The notes below the pieces were generated by a model. It was not told the DNA's origin. It saw only the letters and a program-made list of their open reading frames with translations, and made no database searches. From Alviniconcha marisindica (lineage: Eukaryota; Mollusca; Gastropoda; Provannidae), in contig JABMCL010002628.1 in assembly GCA_018857735.1 (NCBI GenBank), forward strand, positions 130,001 through 194,000: 64,000 nt of DNA. Reading direction: 5' to 3'. Of the stretch, positions 1 to 10,030 are shown piece by piece (position 1 is the stretch's first letter; the number at the start of each line of letters is the position of its first letter). The translations under genes and the position numbers were made by a program.

Positions 1-173
1 TGACCAAAAAAATCACATCGTTATTGGAAAGAATACGGGAGGGGGGGGGGCAACGGTTAGTGCAAATTTTTTTTGGAGTGTCGAGTTGCCTTAGGCCCTA
101 ATTTGCGCACTGGGGTTTACACTTACACTTGGAGTAACAATGTGGAGGTGGTTTCCCCCAACATCCACGCGCC

Positions 174-385
174 GCGCTCCCAGCCCACGCGCACAGGGTC
201 ACACACACGACAAAAGGGACACACACCACACAAACACGCACGCACGCACACACACGCACGCCCCCGCACGCAGCACGCACACACCACCACACACCCAACG
301 CGCGCGCGACACACCCCCCCGCGCCCGGCCCCGGGCACGCAGCACGCCGCACCACGCACCACACACACACACACACACACAAGAG
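174..385. repeat. Degenerate CA/CG-rich simple sequence
   Basis: Alternating CA with many CGCA and CACC interruptions, ending in a purer (CA)n block near 358-381. The high density of interruptions suggests an old microsatellite. Confidence 0.8.
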
Positions 386-1254
386 GGACACGAAAACACT
401 TGGGGCCCGTTTGTGTTTTTGGGTTTCCCGAGGAAAGAACACGGGTTTAATACAGGTCAACTCGAAGTTTTTCCAAATCTTTTGGGAAAACGTATGAAAA
501 GTTTTCCAAAAAAAAAAAAAATCATGCAACCCTTCCGCCAATGGCCCAAATCTCGACTTAGGTTGTTTTGTGGGACGCAGGAAAAAACATTGTTTTTCCT
601 TTTTTTGTCCGTCGCAAATAAATTGATCGTGTGTTTTTTTGACGTCCCCTTTTCAAAAACTCTATTTTTTAGGCATCAGTAGCCCCTTCACGTCTTTTTA
701 GCCATTGGTGGAAATGCCCAACGGTACACGGTAGGGGGAAAAAAACAAATATGAATAGTCCGAACTGAAGAAGGAAAAATAAAAAGGTGGATTTCCCCTG
801 CGGCAACAACACAAACTGATCATAAAGTCCCTCAGCATTATATTTAAACGTGTCGGAAGTATGTGGGGATAATGGAACAAGTACATTGCTTTTAAGGAGA
901 ACAGTTTTCCTCATTAAAAAAAAAAGCCCCAAAAAAACTAAAATAAAGAAAAAAGTGAAAAAAGTGGACGTAACTCCCCGCAGAAATAGCGGAAGGAAAG
1001 CGTACTTATTGGGATGTGAACGTTTCACATCGAAGAAAAAAAGGTTACAGAGACAGTAACATGGACACTGAGTGAGAGATATAAATATTTTGTTGCCAAC
1101 CACCGTTAAGAACGTGACCTGTTCTCCGCATTGCACTACGAAACCGACAAGCATGACTTATGACTAGCTGGTATCCACTAAAGACCGGTCGTTTTTACCG
1201 GTTTTACAATTTGCATGTTTTCTAATTGTTGTTCGCGTTTTGTTGTTGTTATTG

Positions 1255-1332
1255 TCTCCTTCTTCTTCTTCTCCTCCTTCTCCCTTCTCTGTCTCCTTCT
1301 TCTCCTCCTCCTCCTCCTCCCTCTCCTTCTTA
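1255..1332. repeat. Pyrimidine-rich (CTT/CTC)n tract
   Basis: An uninterrupted polypyrimidine strand of CTT and CTC triplets. Mirror-symmetric tracts of this kind can form triplex DNA. It lies about 0.3 kb beyond the RING gene stop codon. Confidence 0.75.
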
Positions 1333-1647
1333 CAACTACGCTGGGGTCGGTTTGGACATCAAAACTGATTTTCACAGTCAAATTCAGCAAAATTAGCAGT
1401 TACCCCCACTACTAATCACTGCGAAACTTGCCGCTTTTCCCCCTACTTTTTCTTCTCAAAACAATCCTACGCTCAGTGCACGCTTAAGACCTGCAACTTC
1501 GACTAATCCTTAGAAGACAGGCCTGCAGAGACCGCTGGTATTGTATTGTGGATTTAACTAAGGAAGAGCGGCAATCTTGACTGAACAGTTAGCTAGTTGT
1601 CTTCCTGGTCGTATCGAAAACGCTTCCGTTATATAATATTATGTGGA

Positions 1648-2841
1648 CTAAGAGGACTCTAAGAACCAAGGCAACGACAGTTTTGCATCAGCCGTTACAT
1701 CTGAGCTCTGAAGATTTCCATTATCTGTGAATGCGTCTTCATCTAGAATGGACACTGGTGACTTCGTTTGACCGACTGTTTCTGGCAACAGACGGTCTCT
1801 GACAACACGCTCGGAACCCTTCCAAGAAAAGATGACCACGTCTGGGTCATAAAAACAGCTAGGTCCGGCATTCAACCCGTGTCCTTGACCTTGTGTCGCG
1901 TCATGACAGATGCCCGCTGACGCCGAAGACGACAGCTCTTTTTTAGGAGAAAGGTTTTCAGGATTCGTGTCAGCTGACAAACACATGTCTCGCCGTGGAA
2001 GCTTTTGTGTCGTTTGAAGACAGAAGTCCTCTTGCTTGTTTGCAAGTGTCATGCTGCTATGCTGCTGTGGCTTAATCGTATCCTGCTGTTTGACAGTCGC
2101 TGCGGTGCTCACGTCACAGTGTCTGGCCACAAACACAACATCTATTTCATAGGGATGTGTTCGTTTAGAACCAGCGCTGGACAGGAAAGGACGATGCCTG
2201 ACGCAGCACTGCGCATGCCCAGTATCTGACTCCGGTTGCAGCGTACCGAGATGGGCTGAAGTCTTTGAATTATTCCGGTTTCGGTTTCGGAATCCGGACG
2301 GTGGGTTTTGTACAGGAAGGAGACGTAAAGTTCTGGCACCGCAAGGCGCTCCAGAGGAAGTTCTGGCGGTGTTTACAGGTAATCTCGTTACTCTGGTATT
2401 CACAACGTTGCTGATGTTGGAGGAGGCGGTGGTGACTGCAGGTCGGTCTTTACCCGAAGCCAGCGCCGCCGCGTAGCACTTTTTAGAGTTCTGTGAGGTC
2501 GTGTCATGGTTCGGTGAATGTTGGGTACACTCTGTTTGGGTTGTCGTCGAAGAATCGGGTTGAGGCGTCGAGTCATTGGTGCAGCAAACACCATGATTGC
2601 CGGGACTAACAATACTATTCGTTTGGGCACCAAGGGAATCTCCTGATGCTTTGTCCTGGTTGGAGAGGTGAAGGTGGCGGATATTCTCTATCTCGAAGAA
2701 GGCATCGTCCACAACAGATCTGTGTTCGAGCGAAGCGGACAGACGATCGATGTCCTGTAGAACTCCACACAATGCCACTTCGCTGATGGCACGAACACGT
2801 GGACCAATCAGGGATCGCTCAGTGTTGACTGACACATCCTT
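1648..2841 (-). CDS. RING-finger protein, exon 3 (C-terminal tail and stop)
   Basis: This is the last coding exon of the minus-strand RING gene, entered after a CTCCACAG acceptor (2842-2849) in phase 0 and ending at a TAG on 1648-1650. It adds 397 residues to the 156 from exons 1 and 2, giving about 553. The segment starts KDVSVNTERS and has a short, possibly helical stretch (QDIDRLSASLEH...EIENIRHL). After that it is rich in Ser, Thr, Gln and Asn and looks disordered. I see no B-box, coiled-coil array, NHL or SPRY domain, so it is not a full TRIM protein. The tail probably serves substrate or partner recognition, but nothing in it identifies the target. The splice phase agrees with exon 2 and the frame is open throughout, which supports one gene. 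Confidence 0.72.
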   Translation of the reverse strand, partial: KDVSVNTERSLIGPRVRAISEVALCGVLQDIDRLSASLEHRSVVDDAFFEIENIRHLHLSNQDKASGDSLGAQTNSIVSPGNHGVCCTNDSTPQPDSSTTTQTECTQHSPNHDTTSQNSKKCYAAALASGKDRPAVTTASSNISNVVNTRVTRLPVNTARTSSGAPCGARTLRLLPVQNPPSGFRNRNRNNSKTSAHLGTLQPESDTGHAQCCVRHRPFLSSAGSKRTHPYEIDVVFVARHCDVSTAATVKQQDTIKPQQHSSMTLANKQEDFCLQTTQKLPRRDMCLSADTNPENLSPKKELSSSASAGICHDATQGQGHGLNAGPSCFYDPDVVIFSWKGSERVVRDRLLPETVGQTKSPVSILDEDAFTDNGNLQSSDVTADAKLSLPWFLESS

Positions 2842-3142
2842 CTGTGGAGGAGTTAGAAAAGAACGCAGTGTCACGTGCATTGTAACTTTGCATGGAATGA
2901 AAAGTTCTAAGAAAAAAGAACCTCATTTAGCGTTTATGCTGCTCAGAACATCAAATCTGGTAGGTTAATTCAGCCTCTCTCTTGACCAACAAAACAGGTA
3001 AAGGCTACCGAAACTAGCATGAACGTGTAAATCTCAGCAGGATGTTATCAGAGATCGCTCCTAACCAAAACATTTTTATCAGGGCATTTTTCCCACGCTC
3101 CATTATCTCCTTAAGCATACTCTAGACAATTTAAAGCATTAT

Positions 3143-3200
3143 GTTAATAATAATAATAATAATAATAACAGTAGATAATTGTTATAAAGCGTAAAGTCAG
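3143..3200 (+). repeat. (TAA)n with AAAGCG element fragment
   Basis: (TAA)n followed by TTATAAAGCGTAAAG, inside RING intron 2. It resembles the left part of the dispersed (TAA)n-AGCGC-(CA)n family seen near 12.2, 18.1, 21.5, 23.7 and 26.3 kb. The rest of the intron (2842-3142 and 3201-3431) shows nothing I can name. Confidence 0.45.
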
Positions 3201-3449
3201 TGTACAAACAACTCATGACAAAAACCACGTTTGCATACATTTTAACAAACAGAACCATAAGTATAGTATTCCAGCATGCTCATGATCGTGTCCATATTAT
3301 GTAACACTGCAGTCAAAGCTGACTCCATTGGGCAAGAACTTGTTGATAGAACTGTTAATTCGCCGCTGTGCATAAACCAACTTGTTGTTCATTTGTTTTG
3401 TTGATGTTGTTTGGGGGTTGTGGCTGTTTTCTGTTAGTGTGTTTAACGT

Positions 3450-3726
3450 AAACATGGTGCTTAACGTCCACAGAAACCGTAAGGCTTATTAGGGACGGGG
3501 AGAAGGGGGGAAGGGTACACTGCTACCACCAGAATGATTCCTGCATTAAGGTGGGCAGCGATGAGAGCCATTTTAATGTTTCAGCAGGAAGTGATGGACA
3601 AAGTCATAAGACAGTGTCCACAAACCACAACCTTTTTGAAGAGAAAGGAGAGCCGAAGCGGTATCGAACCGAGGTCCTTCCGCTTACCAGCCTAACGCCT
3701 TACCGCTAGGCCAAACCGGCTCACTG
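3450..3726 (-). mobile_element. tRNA-derived SINE (family A), full length, in RING intron 2
   Basis: Read on the minus strand, the element begins with a tRNA-like head. GAGCCGG can pair with the later TTCGGCTC, the A-box-like segment is TGGCCTAGCGGTAAGGC, and the B-box is GGTTCGATACC. A body of about 200 bp follows, ending in a conserved tail (CTAATAAGCC...GACGTTAAGCACCATG). It is flanked by 18-bp direct repeats matching at 17 of 18 positions (3432-3449 and 3727-3744), which I read as the target-site duplication. It lies in the gene's sense orientation, about 20 bp from the 5' splice site of intron 2. Confidence 0.85.
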
Positions 3727-3764
3727 TGTTGGTGTGTTTAACGTCGATAATAACGTATTAATAC

Positions 3765-3957
3765 CTTCTTCGGTACTTTCCTGTTGCGAAGCATGTCGAC
3801 CAACGACTGGATAATGAAGTTGCACGTGACGTTCCGCTGCAGTATAGGCGTGGCAAAAATCTGCACGCGGCAGTTCGGACAGCCAATCAACACCTCTGTC
3901 ACAACGGGATTTGGGCCACGAGGACGTATCGCATGCTTGCACATCTCAGTCAGACAT
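3765..3957 (-). CDS. RING-finger protein, exon 2 (second half of RING)
   Basis: The exon is bounded by an acceptor (ACTTTCAG just above 3957) and a donor (AAG|GTATTA at 3764). It supplies the sixth RING ligand, C93, immediately at the junction, and the final pair C118-P-N-C121. A conserved-looking helical segment follows (NVTCNFIIQSLVDML), as is usual just after the RING of TRIM-type ligases. The exon enters in phase 2 and leaves in phase 0, which matches both neighbours. The loop between the sixth and seventh ligands is long (24 residues) but within the range for C3HC4 RINGs. Confidence 0.82.
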
Positions 3958-4035
3958 CTGAAAGTCACGAATACACGAAAACATACACTAAGTAGTCACG
4001 AAAATAGGAAGAAGTGAAATGAGAGGAGAGTAAAC

Positions 4036-4135
<100 letters not shown>

Positions 4136-4295
4136 TCTTGGTATGTATACTCTCATTTTCTCTTCTCTGTTATGAAATGGTATTTAAGTCTTGTCTTTCC
4201 ATTTCTTGTTTGTGTTAATCGCTTCGTCGCTGTTTCTGTTTCTTCAGACGAAATTGTACACGACTGGTTAAAGATGGCCACAGTTCTGAGCACAT

Positions 4296-4380
4296 GCAAG
4301 TCAGCTGAAACACGAGAGCAGAATGATATCGTGTATCAGATTGGGCCAGTAAATGAGTCTAAATCAAACTATTGGACGAA
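4296..4380 (+). repeat. Dispersed direct repeat, copy 1 (partner at 6053)
   Basis: About 80 bp starting GCAAGTCAGCTGAAACACGA and containing AATGAGTCTAAATCAAAC. It recurs almost unchanged at 6053-6137 in the same orientation. One copy is in RING intron 1 and the other is upstream of the gene. A poly-C tract (4381-4429) follows copy 1 only. Confidence 0.85.
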
Positions 4381-4429
4381 CCCCCCCCCCCCCTCCCTAT
4401 CCCCCCCCCCCCCCCCCTCACCCCCCTTA
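4381..4429. repeat. Interrupted poly-C tract
   Basis: Runs of C separated by single T or A bases in RING intron 1. The complementary strand is G-rich and could form a quadruplex. Confidence 0.85.
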
Positions 4430-4552
4430 GCTGCTGTCTAAAATTGGAAACAGCTGGAATCCAACGAAAATCGATTCAAAAATTGAACTGACCAAGCAAC
4501 CCAGCAATCCTTCACATTCCGCGATGCAGATCAAGCCTAAACGGTGACTTAC

Positions 4553-4827
4553 TGCAGACAGAAGGTGTGTCCACATGGCAGCACGATGGGGATGTTGAAG
4601 AACTCCATACATATTCCACATCGCAGGATCTGCAGGCATTCTCCCCCCACCAGAGAGCGTAGACTGGGCGAATTGAGAACATTGCATCCCGGGGAAGACC
4701 CTGGATTCACCCCAGTTCCCTCCTCCATGGCTGGGGTCTGCCTGCATGCTCTTTTTGCCCTGCTGGCCACTCCGCCTGCGCTGCTTTCTTCCCGACTGGT
4801 ACGCATGGCAGCGCCCCGTGACGACAT
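4553..4827 (-). CDS. C3HC4 RING-finger protein (probable E3 ubiquitin ligase), exon 1
   Basis: First coding exon of a three-exon minus-strand gene: 4827-4553, 3957-3765 and 2841-1648, about 553 residues in all. The exon has an N-terminal low-complexity segment of about 65 residues, then the first half of a RING finger: C70-x2-C73-x11-C85-x-H87-x2-C90. It ends at a strong donor (CTGCA|GTAAGT). Splicing completes a Gln codon and brings in C93, so the eight zinc ligands are C70, C73, C85, H87, C90, C93, C118 and C121. RING proteins of this class recruit an E2 enzyme and transfer ubiquitin. The substrate and cellular location cannot be read from the sequence. The ATG at 4827 is the first in frame, but later Met codons (residues 8 and 34) could also start translation. 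The family is clear, the orthologue is not. Confidence 0.82.
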
Positions 4828-4889
4828 ATTTTGATGACGTCAGTGTACGAAGATAAACAAATGGCGTTGTTTTAGATTGAACTTATCTG

Positions 4890-5192
<303 letters not shown>

Positions 5193-5380
5193 TGTATGTG
5201 TGTATTGTTTTTTTTAGGTGAGTTTCTGACGCAGTTTTGAGGCATGGGAGGACTGAATGTGACATGTCAGAAGTGAGAAACTTCAGACGATCGGATGATC
5301 ACACATCTGATGGATGTCTAATCGAATGGTCACACGAAGTCTGGATTTGTGCTGAGCTGACCTCTTTCAAATCCCATCTG

Positions 5381-5707
5381 GATGGTAAGTAAGTAAGCAT
5401 GGTGCTTAACGTCCACAGAAACCATAGGGCTTATTAGGGACGGGGAGGAGGGGGAAGGGGGTATGGAGGTGGGGGAAGAGGTAGATCATATACCTATCGC
5501 TACACTGTCACCACCAGAATGACTTCTGCATTAAGATGGGCGGCGATGAGACCATTTTAATGTTCCATTAATTGTGAGGGACAAAGTCACAAGACAGTGT
5601 CCGCAGACCACAACTTTCGAAGAGAAAGGAGAGCCGAAGCGGATTCGAACTGAGGTCCCTCTGCTTACCATCCTAACGCCTTACCGCTAGGCCAAACCGG
5701 CTCACTG
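5381..5707 (-). mobile_element. SINE family A, full length
   Basis: Same tRNA-like head (5640-5707, minus strand) and same body and tail as the copy at 3450, ending in a (TTAC)n-type tail read on the minus strand. The motif TCTGGATGG-TAAGTAAG occurs on both sides, consistent with a target duplication next to an older SINE tail. Confidence 0.82.
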
Positions 5708-5710
5708 TCT

Positions 5711-5765
5711 GGATGGTAAGTAAGTAAACATGGTGCTTAACGTCCACAGAAAGCATAAGGCTTGG
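5711..5765 (-). mobile_element. SINE family A, 3' tail fragment
   Basis: Only the tail (GTAAGTAAGTAAACATGGTG through the CCACAGAAAGC segment on the plus strand) is present, directly next to the full copy at 5381-5707. It is either a 5'-truncated insertion or the older copy into which the neighbour inserted. Confidence 0.7.
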
Positions 5766-6052
5766 ATGGTCTTCAGTCGTTGTTTTTATACCCCACGGCC
5801 CTTTCTCACTGACGCAAGTTTGCCTGAAAATTTAGAAAATGTGGAAATACTGTCATCTGCTTGCTTCATTTCGTTGTTCTATCAAGACTTTATACACAGG
5901 GAATAAATGTTTTGCTTCGAATTTTGAGCTCCTTGGGGTGCAGCTATGTTGGTTCGCTCTTTACTAATGAAGAGCAGAAAAAGGCTGGTTCGTGACGTAG
6001 GCTGTTTCATACTTTTGTCATACATGCTGGCCTTGTTTATGGAAACATCAGT

Positions 6053-6137
6053 GCAAGTCAGCTGAAACACGAGAGCAGAATGATATCGTGTATCAGACTG
6101 GGCCAGTAAATGAGTCTAAATCAAACCATCGAACGAA
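6053..6137 (+). repeat. Dispersed direct repeat, copy 2 (partner at 4296)
   Basis: Near-identical to 4296-4380. The few differences (for example ATCAGACTG versus ATCAGATTG) indicate a fairly recent duplication. No coding potential was recognised. Confidence 0.85.
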
Positions 6138-6420
6138 CTGCCCCTGTCTGGAAAAGTAATCGGAAACCACAGCGCAGCAGTTTGGCGAAGTCCTGAGCCA
6201 ACTAACCGACCCCAGACGGGTGTTATCCTATACAAGCAACACACTACCGTACTATGGACTGCAGTCACGCATGGCTGCGGTATTACCAAAGGACGCCTGT
6301 ACACCATACAAAAAGTCAGTTCCATTTTCCAGACTCATCCAGACGTGGCACACTTATTTACTGGGACGATACGTACGCCCTGCCCACTGTGTATTGATGT
6401 TTCGAGTCGCTAGGCTCTGA

Positions 6421-6502
6421 CTGAAATCGACGAGAGAAGATATGTTTACTAGTGATCTGTACTGAAATTGACGAGAGAAGATATGTTTACTAGTGATCTG
6501 TT
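6421..6502 (+). repeat. 41-bp tandem duplication
   Basis: Two adjacent 41-bp units beginning CTGAAATCGACGAGAG and CTGAAATTGACGAGAG, differing at about one position. The surrounding 5766-6837 is otherwise unremarkable. Confidence 0.9.
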
Positions 6503-6837
6503 CCCACGTCGGTCGTAAGCCTTACGTTTGTTCTATGAACGTGAGCGTAAGAGGTAGCTAGATCAGTGCAACAAAACCGGGTAGCCTATATGCTCCGTGA
6601 AGCTTGGCTTTCGTTTTTCTAAAGCGGCGAAGCTGTGTTTTACTCTACACTTTCCTCTGACAGGTTTCGGGCGGGTTTCAACATCATCGCTGCCTCCACC
6701 GACGTGACAAGAAAGACACAGTTTCGCACACACAAAAAAGGTATGTCTTCGTTATGTTCGGTGGTTCATAGTGACGGCGGGTCACATGATTTAAAGCGAA
6801 GGTCATATTAGGATGAAACTCGATCACTTCATCAGCT

Positions 6838-6871
6838 CACACACACACACACACACACAACACACACACAC

Positions 6872-6909
<38 letters not shown>

Positions 6910-6963
6910 ACACACCACACACACAACACCCACCACACACACACCACACACACACACACACAC

Positions 6964-7035
<72 letters not shown>
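6838..7035. repeat. (CA)n microsatellite, interrupted
   Basis: About 200 bp of CA with CAA and CCA interruptions in the first half and a pure array in the second half. The long C/V and H/T translations here are artefacts. Confidence 0.95.
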
Positions 7036-7036
<1 letters not shown>

Positions 7037-7482
7037 GCCTGGTTCACCGTTCGTGTTGAATAGTAATACATAGTGCCCTTTATGCTGAGCTAAACACTGA
7101 ACCCGCTGTCAGTCTCTCTCTTTACACAACCCGTCTCCTCAGATGTGTCGTAGTTGCCAGGAATTCCCGCCGTGCAAACGAGACAATGCCTCTTGTGGTG
7201 GGTAGGGTCCAGTTTATGACGTTGTCAACAAGGCCGGCATGTGTGGCACACACGTAATGTTACGCGTCATGACCACCGCCCCAGCCTCTTCCGCTTCTTC
7301 CTTCGTAAAGAGCGAATCACAATGGCTGCGCCATGAGCTCAGATGAGAGCTCACTGTGCACAGTTCCCTCTCACAGTTCAAAACTTCTCCCAAAACCGTT
7401 CTCTTTATTTCTGCCTACTCTGATCTACTCTAACCCTCTCACAGGCACTGGACGTTGTACCTGATTTTGTTTTTGTTGTTGT

Positions 7483-7485
<3 letters not shown>
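7036..7485. other. Intergenic, nothing recognised
   Basis: Unique-looking sequence between two microsatellites. I found no coding exon, RNA gene or repeat that I could support. Confidence 0.5.
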
Positions 7486-7513
<28 letters not shown>

Positions 7514-7549
7514 TGTACGCTGTTACTGCATGATTTTGGTTTTGGTTGT

Positions 7550-7586
<37 letters not shown>
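7486..7586. repeat. Two (TG)n blocks with GTTGTTTTTG spacers
   Basis: (TG) arrays at about 7487-7515 and 7553-7586, each preceded by TTTTTGTTGTT or TTTGGTTGTTGTT, suggesting tandem duplication of a (GTT)n-(TG)n unit. Confidence 0.85.
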
Positions 7587-7587
<1 letters not shown>

Positions 7588-7855
7588 GTTACTGCTGCTG
7601 ATGTCTTCATTGGCTGTCTGGTGATTATTGGGTATGGGGGTGGGGCGGGTGGAGAGGGACTGGAAGAGAGACAGGGAAGCAAGGGGTTGCGAGATTGTGA
7701 TTGTGTGTGTGTGTGCACGTGTGCGTGTGCGTGTGTGGATTCGGCGCATTAGAAATACATTTATTACTATTATGATTAGAATTTAACCCCACCAGAAAGT
7801 ACTCATGTGGCATAAATACTAACGTAACAACCATACGAAGCCTGTAAATAAAACT

Positions 7856-7881
7856 GGGGGGGGGGGGGGGGGGGGGGGGGG
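7856..7881 (+). repeat. Homopolymer G tract of 26
   Basis: An uninterrupted G run following AAATAAAACT. It can form a G-quadruplex and is also a likely site of assembly length error. Confidence 0.9.
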
Positions 7882-7906
7882 TCGGGGATAATAATACTGG
7901 ACATTT

Positions 7907-8182
7907 TCAAGAAAAGCGGCGTCCTCGTTTATTTCCACCTTTATGTTTTGCCACTACAGTACTGTGTTCTAGGAACATGACCGTGTCACCGTCTTGCAAA
8001 GCAGAAACTACGCAACAGACATACTGACGTAGATGAGTTGGTACGTTAACTGGCAGTTGATGGGTGGAGTGCGTGATGAGGGTATGGCGTGGGCCTTTGA
8101 GCCATTCAGTTGGGATTCGCTCGTAGGACAAACGGCTCACTGCCTGCTGTAGACACATGTAGATGTCCTGGATCAGAGACAC
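7907..8182 (-). CDS. Possible terminal coding exon or pseudogene, unrecognised
   Basis: On the minus strand a 91-codon frame runs to a TGA at 7907, preceded by a possible acceptor (AACTGCTGTAG) just upstream of its first Met. The composition is protein-like rather than repetitive (for example PTEWLKGPRHTLITHST and VCCVVSALQDGDTVMFLEHS). I do not recognise a family. No partner exon with matching phase was found, and the frame could be the remnant of a transposon ORF. It lies about 3.1 kb upstream of the RING gene on the same strand. Confidence 0.25.
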   Translation of the reverse strand: MSLIQDIYMCLQQAVSRLSYERIPTEWLKGPRHTLITHSTHQLPVNVPTHLRQYVCCVVSALQDGDTVMFLEHSTVVAKHKGGNKRGRRFS

Positions 8183-8417
8183 TACAGCAGTTTACATTCT
8201 CCACATGTATACGTAATTTGGTTTTATCGCCCGGTCAGCCGTAACGAAAAGTGTCAGGGAAAAAAATGTCCTGGAGCAACAGGGTACAAAGCATACGCCA
8301 AGCGGCATCGGAAGGATAAGATCAGTAGTACTGTGGCCACGGTTCACTGATGCCACCAGGCATCATTTTGCTTTACGCATGGACCCATAGTCCGCAGAGA
8401 CCGTGTAACCACCCCTC

Positions 8418-8556
8418 AAAAACATTATAGATAAACATTAGGAACAGGAAATATTTAGCCAACTTGCCATCCGACACAGTATTAGCAGGAACACTAAACT
8501 CCTTCAAAAACAGTCTAGATAAACATTGGGAACAGAAAATATTTAGCATAAGGTAA
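8418..8556 (+). pseudogene. LINE ORF2 C-terminal remnant with internal duplication
   Basis: Frame 8461-8556 reads LPSDTV...LNSFKNSLDKHWEQ and then a stop. This is the characteristic last segment of non-LTR retrotransposon ORF2 proteins (LP..VV.A..LN.FK..LDKHW). Immediately upstream, 8418-8460 repeats part of it (LKNIIDKH-stop-EQEIF) in a shifted frame, so the end of the ORF is tandemly duplicated and broken. No RT or endonuclease portion is present. Confidence 0.6.
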
Positions 8557-8728
8557 CTGACCAAAATACGCAAAGCCAATACATGCAGCACTCTTAAAAA
8601 GAACAACGCTCACCATAAAAAATATACACCAAGATACGCCTTTTGAACGAGTTTAGTAAATATCAAGACCCGATAGACCCCTTTCGTTTATCTCCGACAA
8701 CCAGTCAAAGTCACAGCGAGAGACTTTT

Positions 8729-8901
8729 GTACAAAAGTGCTTTGTGAGCTGGCTGATTTTATTTAGGAATGACTAAACTGTAGGCTGTTTCACAATCCTC
8801 GGATCAGTTTTCCTTTGAGGGGCCGCATATAATCTGCAGGCCTAAGTCATGCAAGCCACACACGTCATATCTTGTCTGTTACGACTGTTAATTTGTTGGA
8901 C

Positions 8902-8944
<43 letters not shown>

Positions 8945-8950
8945 CTCTCT
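8729..8950 (+). repeat. Dispersed repeat with (CT)n tail, copy 1
   Basis: About 180 bp from GTACAAAAGTGCTTTGTGAG to TTGTTGGACAATTC, followed by (CT)n. The same unit with the same CT tail recurs at 10353-10569 at about 93-95% identity by eye. The shared microsatellite end suggests a mobile element whose 3' end seeds (CT)n. Coding content is not evident. Confidence 0.85.
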
Positions 8951-9357
8951 CATCTACATACCATCTACGACTCTCATCTCTGAATGCACCTCAAGTAACA
9001 TTTCTCATTAGCATTGCGGGAGGCTCGACGGTGCCGTGTTTTATTTCTTAATCAGTACGCGACAAGCAGCCCGATAAAGTTCTACAACTCCTCCAAAGCG
9101 GACGTAGGGGGAAACCTGCTGACACTGACTTAGAGAGTACTGAGATTTGAACGGACTGAATCATTTTGAATGCCCACACATTAAGTAACATTTCCGGTTC
9201 ATTCAGTCCATTGACTGGGAAAGAAGCTCCGGCACCTGGCTGGCCGTTGTTGTTATTTTCTTATATATAAGGTGTAAGGAAATTTTGAATCGGGTCAGAG
9301 AGCGAGGTTTTAGTGCATGCCCGCATAAAAGCGCGCGACCCCTAGCCTGCTGGCTAT

Positions 9358-9480
9358 TGTTGTGTGTGTGTGTGTGTGTGTGTGTTGTTTGTGTGTGGTG
9401 TGTGTGTGTGTGTGTGTGTGGGGGGGGGTGTGCATGTGTGTATGTGTGGGCGCGTGCATGAAAACCTGTGAACATGTGTG
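9358..9480. repeat. (TG)n microsatellite, interrupted by G run
   Basis: TG array with a G9 run near 9420-9428 and degenerate TGTGCATG units at the right end. Confidence 0.9.
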
Positions 9481-9704
9481 TGTGTCAGGTTATAGGCTAC
9501 ATCCGCGGAAGTCCTGGCTTTCATTCGACCAGTGGTGCAGTGGATTACACGGCAGTGATCTTTTCCGCCCATCTTGTCGCCGTGAAATGGGAGATTTTCA
9601 TTACTACTAGTACTAAGGTCGTAAGGAAATACAACTTTGAACTCGGGTCAGCAGCCCAGCTGACGCGTTCCCCTCTACTTCCGGCAAATCGCATACTCCA
9701 GTCC

Positions 9705-9858
9705 ATTGCGCATGCGCAAAGATTTAAGTGACAGGGGGCCCTCCATTTTCTAGCCACTGTGCTTGCAGCCAATCAAATACTCTAGTTTCGCAGTATTTAT
9801 AGCTCAGTGATGCCGACCAGTGCGTACGTCTTTCGTTCAAGTTGTGGCTAGATCTACA
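9705..9858 (+). promoter_or_regulatory. Promoter-like block (NRF1 site, CCAAT box, TATA-like)
   Basis: In order on the plus strand: TTGCGCATGCGCAAAG (near 9706-9721), which contains a palindromic NRF1-type site; GCAGCCAATCAAA (near 9766-9778), a CCAAT box; and CAGTATTTATAGC (near 9791-9803), a TATA-like element. A purine/pyrimidine start region comes 25-35 bp further on. Order and spacing fit a compact RNA polymerase II promoter. No recognised gene follows, so its function is inference. Confidence 0.45.
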
Positions 9859-9881
9859 ATGTTTGACAACCAGGAAATCGA
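9859..9881 (+). CDS. Candidate short first coding exon (speculative)
   Basis: Downstream of the promoter-like block, ATG TTT GAC AAC CAG GAA ATC GA is followed directly by a consensus donor GTAAGAT. This would encode MFDNQEI and two bases of the next codon. If not spliced, the frame stops one codon later. I found no downstream exon of matching phase, so this is a lead rather than a gene call. Confidence 0.2.
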
Positions 9882-10030
9882 GTAAGATGAATCTTTAATT
9901 ATCTAATTATCTTCCGCATGTTTTGGACTAGATCCATTACCAAGCAATTCTCGAAGGCAAACTTGCAAGGAACCCTTATAACATTTGTGATTTGAAGTCG
10001 AAACAATACACGGCTTCTTTTAGATTCTGT

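Larger units (their letters stand above)
1..1647. other. Flank downstream of the RING gene, no gene seen
   Basis: This stretch lies 3' of the minus-strand RING gene. I see low-complexity DNA (CA/CG-rich near 174-385, pyrimidine-rich near 1255-1332) and otherwise AT-rich unique sequence. The open frames here are either dinucleotide translations or short frames without recognisable domains. The end of the RING transcript should fall in the higher-numbered part, but I could not identify a clear polyadenylation signal. Confidence 0.6.

Noticed and set aside
3655..3726. Functional tRNA gene (also the heads at 5640, 20020, 37372 and 37501)
   Set aside because: The same head occurs in at least five copies with a shared 200-bp body and target duplications, which defines a SINE.
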